A DNA stretch of 64,000 bases, from the NCBI GenBank assembly GCA_026545225.1, contig CM048846.1:54180270-54244269 (forward strand), read 5' to 3'. The stretch is from Cornus controversa. Its lineage: Eukaryota; Streptophyta; Magnoliopsida; Cornales; Cornaceae. Shown piece after piece: positions 60,609-64,000 of this stretch (the stretch's first letter is position 1; each line of letters begins with the position of its first letter). The position numbers and the translations under genes are program-made. The notes under the pieces were generated by a model, which ran no database searches, was not told where the DNA came from, and saw only the letters and a list, made by a program, of their open reading frames with translations.

Positions 60609-62101
60609 TGATAGGCGTTAAATGTTATGCATTCTAGCCTCTTAACTTGTGTATTTTATTCTCTTAGTGATAGATTATTTTGTTATTTTACTTCGTTTTA
60701 GTGTTTTCTGTATTTTTAGGGCCTTAATGATTATTTATGTTAAAATCATGATTTTGGGCTTTTAAAGATGACATGCAAGATGGTTAGAGGAAGCCTACAT
60801 CAAATGGATCCATTCAACCATTTATTTCAACTCAAATCAGCCCAAGGAAGAAGTCCAAGAGGATTGCAGCTACTTAAGAAGATTACGAGCCTGAAGCCCA
60901 AATCTGCACTTAATATAGTCTTAATCCTGTTTTGGAAAATAGACCAAAAGTGTTATTTCTAAGCCTCAAATCGACTTAATTTTTACTTGAATCAAACAAA
61001 ATTTGATTCTGGACACTTTTGTATTTCACAAAAATTTCGTGAATCGAAGTTCTAGTGGGTCAAAAGTTGGGCCGAACGTCAGCAGGAAAAACCCACCTGA
61101 TTAGTGCTACGGGAAAACCTAATTAATTCCTAATTGGATTAGGACTTTGGTGTATTCTCTTGGGGCATAAAGTGAAGAATTGGTGGGTGAGATTGGGGAG
61201 ATTTTTTGGAGAGTCTGAGAGAGGTTTTGGACAGAATTGAAGATATACTTTGCAAACCATTGGAGAATGAAGTATTACGCATAATTCATGAAGATGATGC
61301 CTTCTTCCTCAACCGTTGAAGCTTCTTCTTCTACTATGAGCGGCTAGTTCATCCACTAGGGTTTTGATGTAGCCCTAACAAAGCATCAATGGTTTGATTA
61401 TTTTAATTATTGGGGACCTTTATGTTCATGCATAGATTGTGTAATTTAGAGGATTCTTATTATAGAATTGAGCAATACAAGTCTTATAAATTCAGTTTCA
61501 ATGATTTTGTATCTTGTCTTAGATATTTGGTTGTTGTTATTGAACTCAATCTCTCTTATTTTCTGTGATCATGAGAGCGATTATTACACAATGGTAATCA
61601 CTGAATATATCATTAAAAGCATTGATGGATTATGCCTAGAGAAGATGAACCATACTGCACCCTAGATTAGAGTAGTTAGGCAGATGACCCATGCCAATCG
61701 AAGATAGTCCATGACTTAGCCTTAATCATATGTTATCTTCTTGACGGATGAAGGTGAGCTTGTAGCCACCGACACCACTTATGCATGATATAATTCCCCA
61801 TAGTTAATTCAATTGACCATTGATTGTGGAGTTAGTGGTGAAGTCAAATACCCTAGATTTATCTCATATTATCTTCACTCTCTATTTTCCTTTGGTTTAT
61901 TTTATTTTACTTTTTAGTTAATTTAAATATAAAAATCAGAATTCTTTTCTCTTAAATTTAATTAGAATTAATTCCGTATTCCAACTCATCAGACCATAAT
62001 CCCTGACGTTCGACACCCCTTACGATAGCCCTATTCTGCAAGGAATTCATTCTATTGCGAAGTGTGGTAATTTTAATTGAGACGTACTCACACACGAATC
62101 A
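60609..62101 (+). mobile_element. Solo LTR of the TGATAGGCGTTGAATG family, between Gypsy gag and protease
   Basis: 1,493 bp, TGATAGGCGTTAAATG ... CACACACGAATCA, with CGGGG on both sides (60604-60608, 62102-62106). Closely similar to the copy at 27988 along its whole length, so both probably come from the same recent burst. Confidence 0.93.
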
Positions 62102-64000
62102 CGGGGCCATGTGTTCACGCTTGCTCCGGCAGAGGACATACTAGGACCGTCAGTGGTCAGAGGTATTTTCCTGGTTTCTAGCTCGTGGGCTAAGGTGTTG
62201 ATAGATTTAGGTGCATTACATTCATTCATATCTGTTACATTTGCTTGTGCCTTGGGGTTGCGGGTGTCATCACTGGAGTCACCATTGTCCATTGATACAC
62301 CAGTTGGGGGTAGGGTTACCCTGGATAGAGTGTGTCAGTCTTGCAAGATCGAGGTTGCTGGGCGTCGACTAGTATTCCACTTTGTGTTACTAGACATGAC
62401 CACTTTCGATATCATTCTAGGTATGGACTGGCTATCTACATTTAGAGCCACTATTAATTGTCTCCGTAGGAGAGTGACGGTGTGCACACCTGAGGGTGAT
62501 TGCTTTTACTTTGTGGGAGAGCGGGATGATTTCTACGTTCCGTCTTTGGTTAGTTCCAGTGTGTGGAACGGGGTTGGATATTTCTTAACTGGCTTATAAG
62601 TCGAGGAGGATGAGATTGAGACTAGTGGAGGATTTCCACTGATGGTTAGTGAGTTTGTGGATGTGTTCCTGTAGTACTTGACAGAGTTACCTCCGATGAG
62701 AGACATAGTGTTTAGCATTGATCTTGCTCCTGGTACCGCGCCTATCTCTATGGCACTGTATCGGATGGCACCGACTGAGTTGAGGGAGTTGAAAGATCAA
62801 TTGTAAGAGTTGTTGGATAAGGGGTTTGTACGACCTAGTACATCACCTTAGGGAACTCCGGTCTTGTTTGCTAAAAAGAAGGATAGATCTTTATGGTTAT
62901 GCATAGATTACCGTAAGTTGAACCAAGCAATGATTAAGAACAAGTATCATTTGCCAAGGATAGATGACTTGTTTTATCAGCTTAAGGGTTCAACTTGTTT
63001 TTCGAAGATCGACTTGAGGTCACGATATTACCAATTGAGGGTAAGGGAAGAGGACATTCCGAAGACAGCTTTTCGGACTAGATACGGCCATTATGAGTTT
63101 CTAGTGACGCCATTTGGGCTGACGAATGCACCGACAGTGTTTTTAGATTTGATAAACTGGATATTCATGGTGCACTTTGATAGGTTTATGGTGGTTTTCG
63201 TGGACGACACTCTTATGTATTCTTCTTCTATGGAGGAGCATGAGATCCACTTGAGGACAGTATTGCAGACATTGAGAGAGCACCGTTTGTATGCCAAGTT
63301 CAAAAACTATGAATTTTGGCTAACAGAAGTGAAGTTCCTAGGACACGTGGTGTCAGAAGGAGGAGTATCAGTAGACACTTCTAAGATAGAAGCGGTAATG
63401 GATTGGGAGAGGCTTAAGAACGTATTCGAGATGCGTAGCTTCTTGGGGTTGGCAGGATATTACCAGCATTTCATGAGAGACTTTTTGAAGTTAACGGTGC
63501 CGATCACCAAGCTTACTCGTAAAGGAGTTAAGTTTGAGTGGAACGAGGCTTGCGAGCATTCCTTTATGGAATTGAAGTGTAGATTAACTAGTGCTCCGAT
63601 TTTGATTATTCCCGAACGTGGTTTGGGTTATGTCATCTATTGTGATGCTTCAAGGGATAGTTTGGGATGTGTGCTGATGCAAACTGAGAGGGTTGTTGCA
63701 TATGGTTCTCGACAGTTGAATATCCATGAGTAGAATTACCTGACTCATGACTTGGAGTTGGCGGCGGTGATTTTTGCTTTGAAAACGTGGAGGCATTATC
63801 TCTACGGAGAGAAGTTTGAGGTTTTCTCCTATCATAAGAGTTTGAAGTACCTTTTTACACAAAAGGACTTGAATATGAGACAGAGGAGATGGGTTGAATA
63901 CATGGAAGACTACAATTTTGATCTTCAGTATAACCCGGGGAAGGCTAATGTGGTTGCCGATGCATTGAGCAAGAATTCACATGGTACTTTGGCTAGTATT

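Larger units (their letters stand above)
54470..64000 (+). mobile_element. Gypsy (Tekay-like) retrotransposon, runs off right edge
   Basis: 5' LTR from about 54470 (TGTAGAGATCG) to 59161 (GGGACGTGACA), interrupted by an Athila-like piece; primer site TGATATCAGAGC follows. gag is at 59423-60430 (VKFKSPTFDGARDPLVAESW, LKGEADRWW, zinc knuckle CFYCKQPGHLRANY). A solo LTR follows. Then come protease (LIDLGALHSFIS), RT ([40 protein letters not shown]) and RNase H ([13 protein letters not shown], then [14 protein letters not shown]). Integrase and 3' LTR lie beyond the window. The copy is broken, with several breaks plus two insertions. Confidence 0.93.

Overview
This is a plant nuclear window, most likely from a woody eudicot with a repeat-rich genome. 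The evidence is an intron-containing host gene of plant type, plant Copia and Gypsy LTR retrotransposons, RTE and L1 LINEs, TRIM/SMART miniature LTR elements, MITEs and fragments of typical plant gene families (PPR, F-box, TOPLESS). The species cannot be fixed from the sequence. No rRNA, tRNA or CRISPR array was recognised.

Left third (about 3.9-21.5 kb, minus strand): the one convincing functional host gene is EME1, the partner subunit of the MUS81 structure-specific endonuclease. Ten coding exons can be placed with consistent reading phase. They give the first 477 residues plus a split codon; the last exon(s) lie left of the window. Its exons are ordinary, but introns 1, 3, 6, 7 and 10 are inflated. 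They hold an RTE LINE in intron 1 and another left of exon 10, two L1 stubs, a MITE with an 8-bp target duplication, a Copia remnant with a solo LTR inside it, and a TIR-bounded element that appears to have captured a PPR gene piece. The intron beyond exon 10 also holds a 247-bp SMART-type element and a TOPLESS fragment.

Middle (21.8-33.5 kb): starting 290 bp upstream of the EME1 start codon is a nest of insertions. A small TRIM-like element, about 1.4 kb without its guests, has a MITE-in-MITE in its left LTR and a Copia element in its right LTR. The Copia in turn holds two solo LTRs. Most target duplications can still be read, so the order of insertion can be reconstructed.

Right half (33.5-64 kb): this part is almost wholly transposon fossil. 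It contains a Sirevirus-like Copia (minus) with an extra ORF carrying a plant transposon-protein domain after pol. That ORF is split by a Gypsy LTR-type insertion. Next come a TRIM, a Gypsy with a 1.4-kb duplicated segment and two solo LTRs, a Copia gag piece abutting an F-box gene fragment, and an Athila-like piece inside the LTR of a Tekay-like Gypsy that runs off the right edge. One LTR family, recognised by its first bases TGATAGGCGTTGAATG, is present four times (27,988; 44,750; 54,980; 60,609), three of them as solo LTRs.

I found no new enzyme system or operon-like module. The interesting content is the layered insertion record around EME1, the probable gene-fragment capture, the miniature LTR elements and the extra Sirevirus ORF. 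All calls were made by eye; LTR divergence and family names are estimates.
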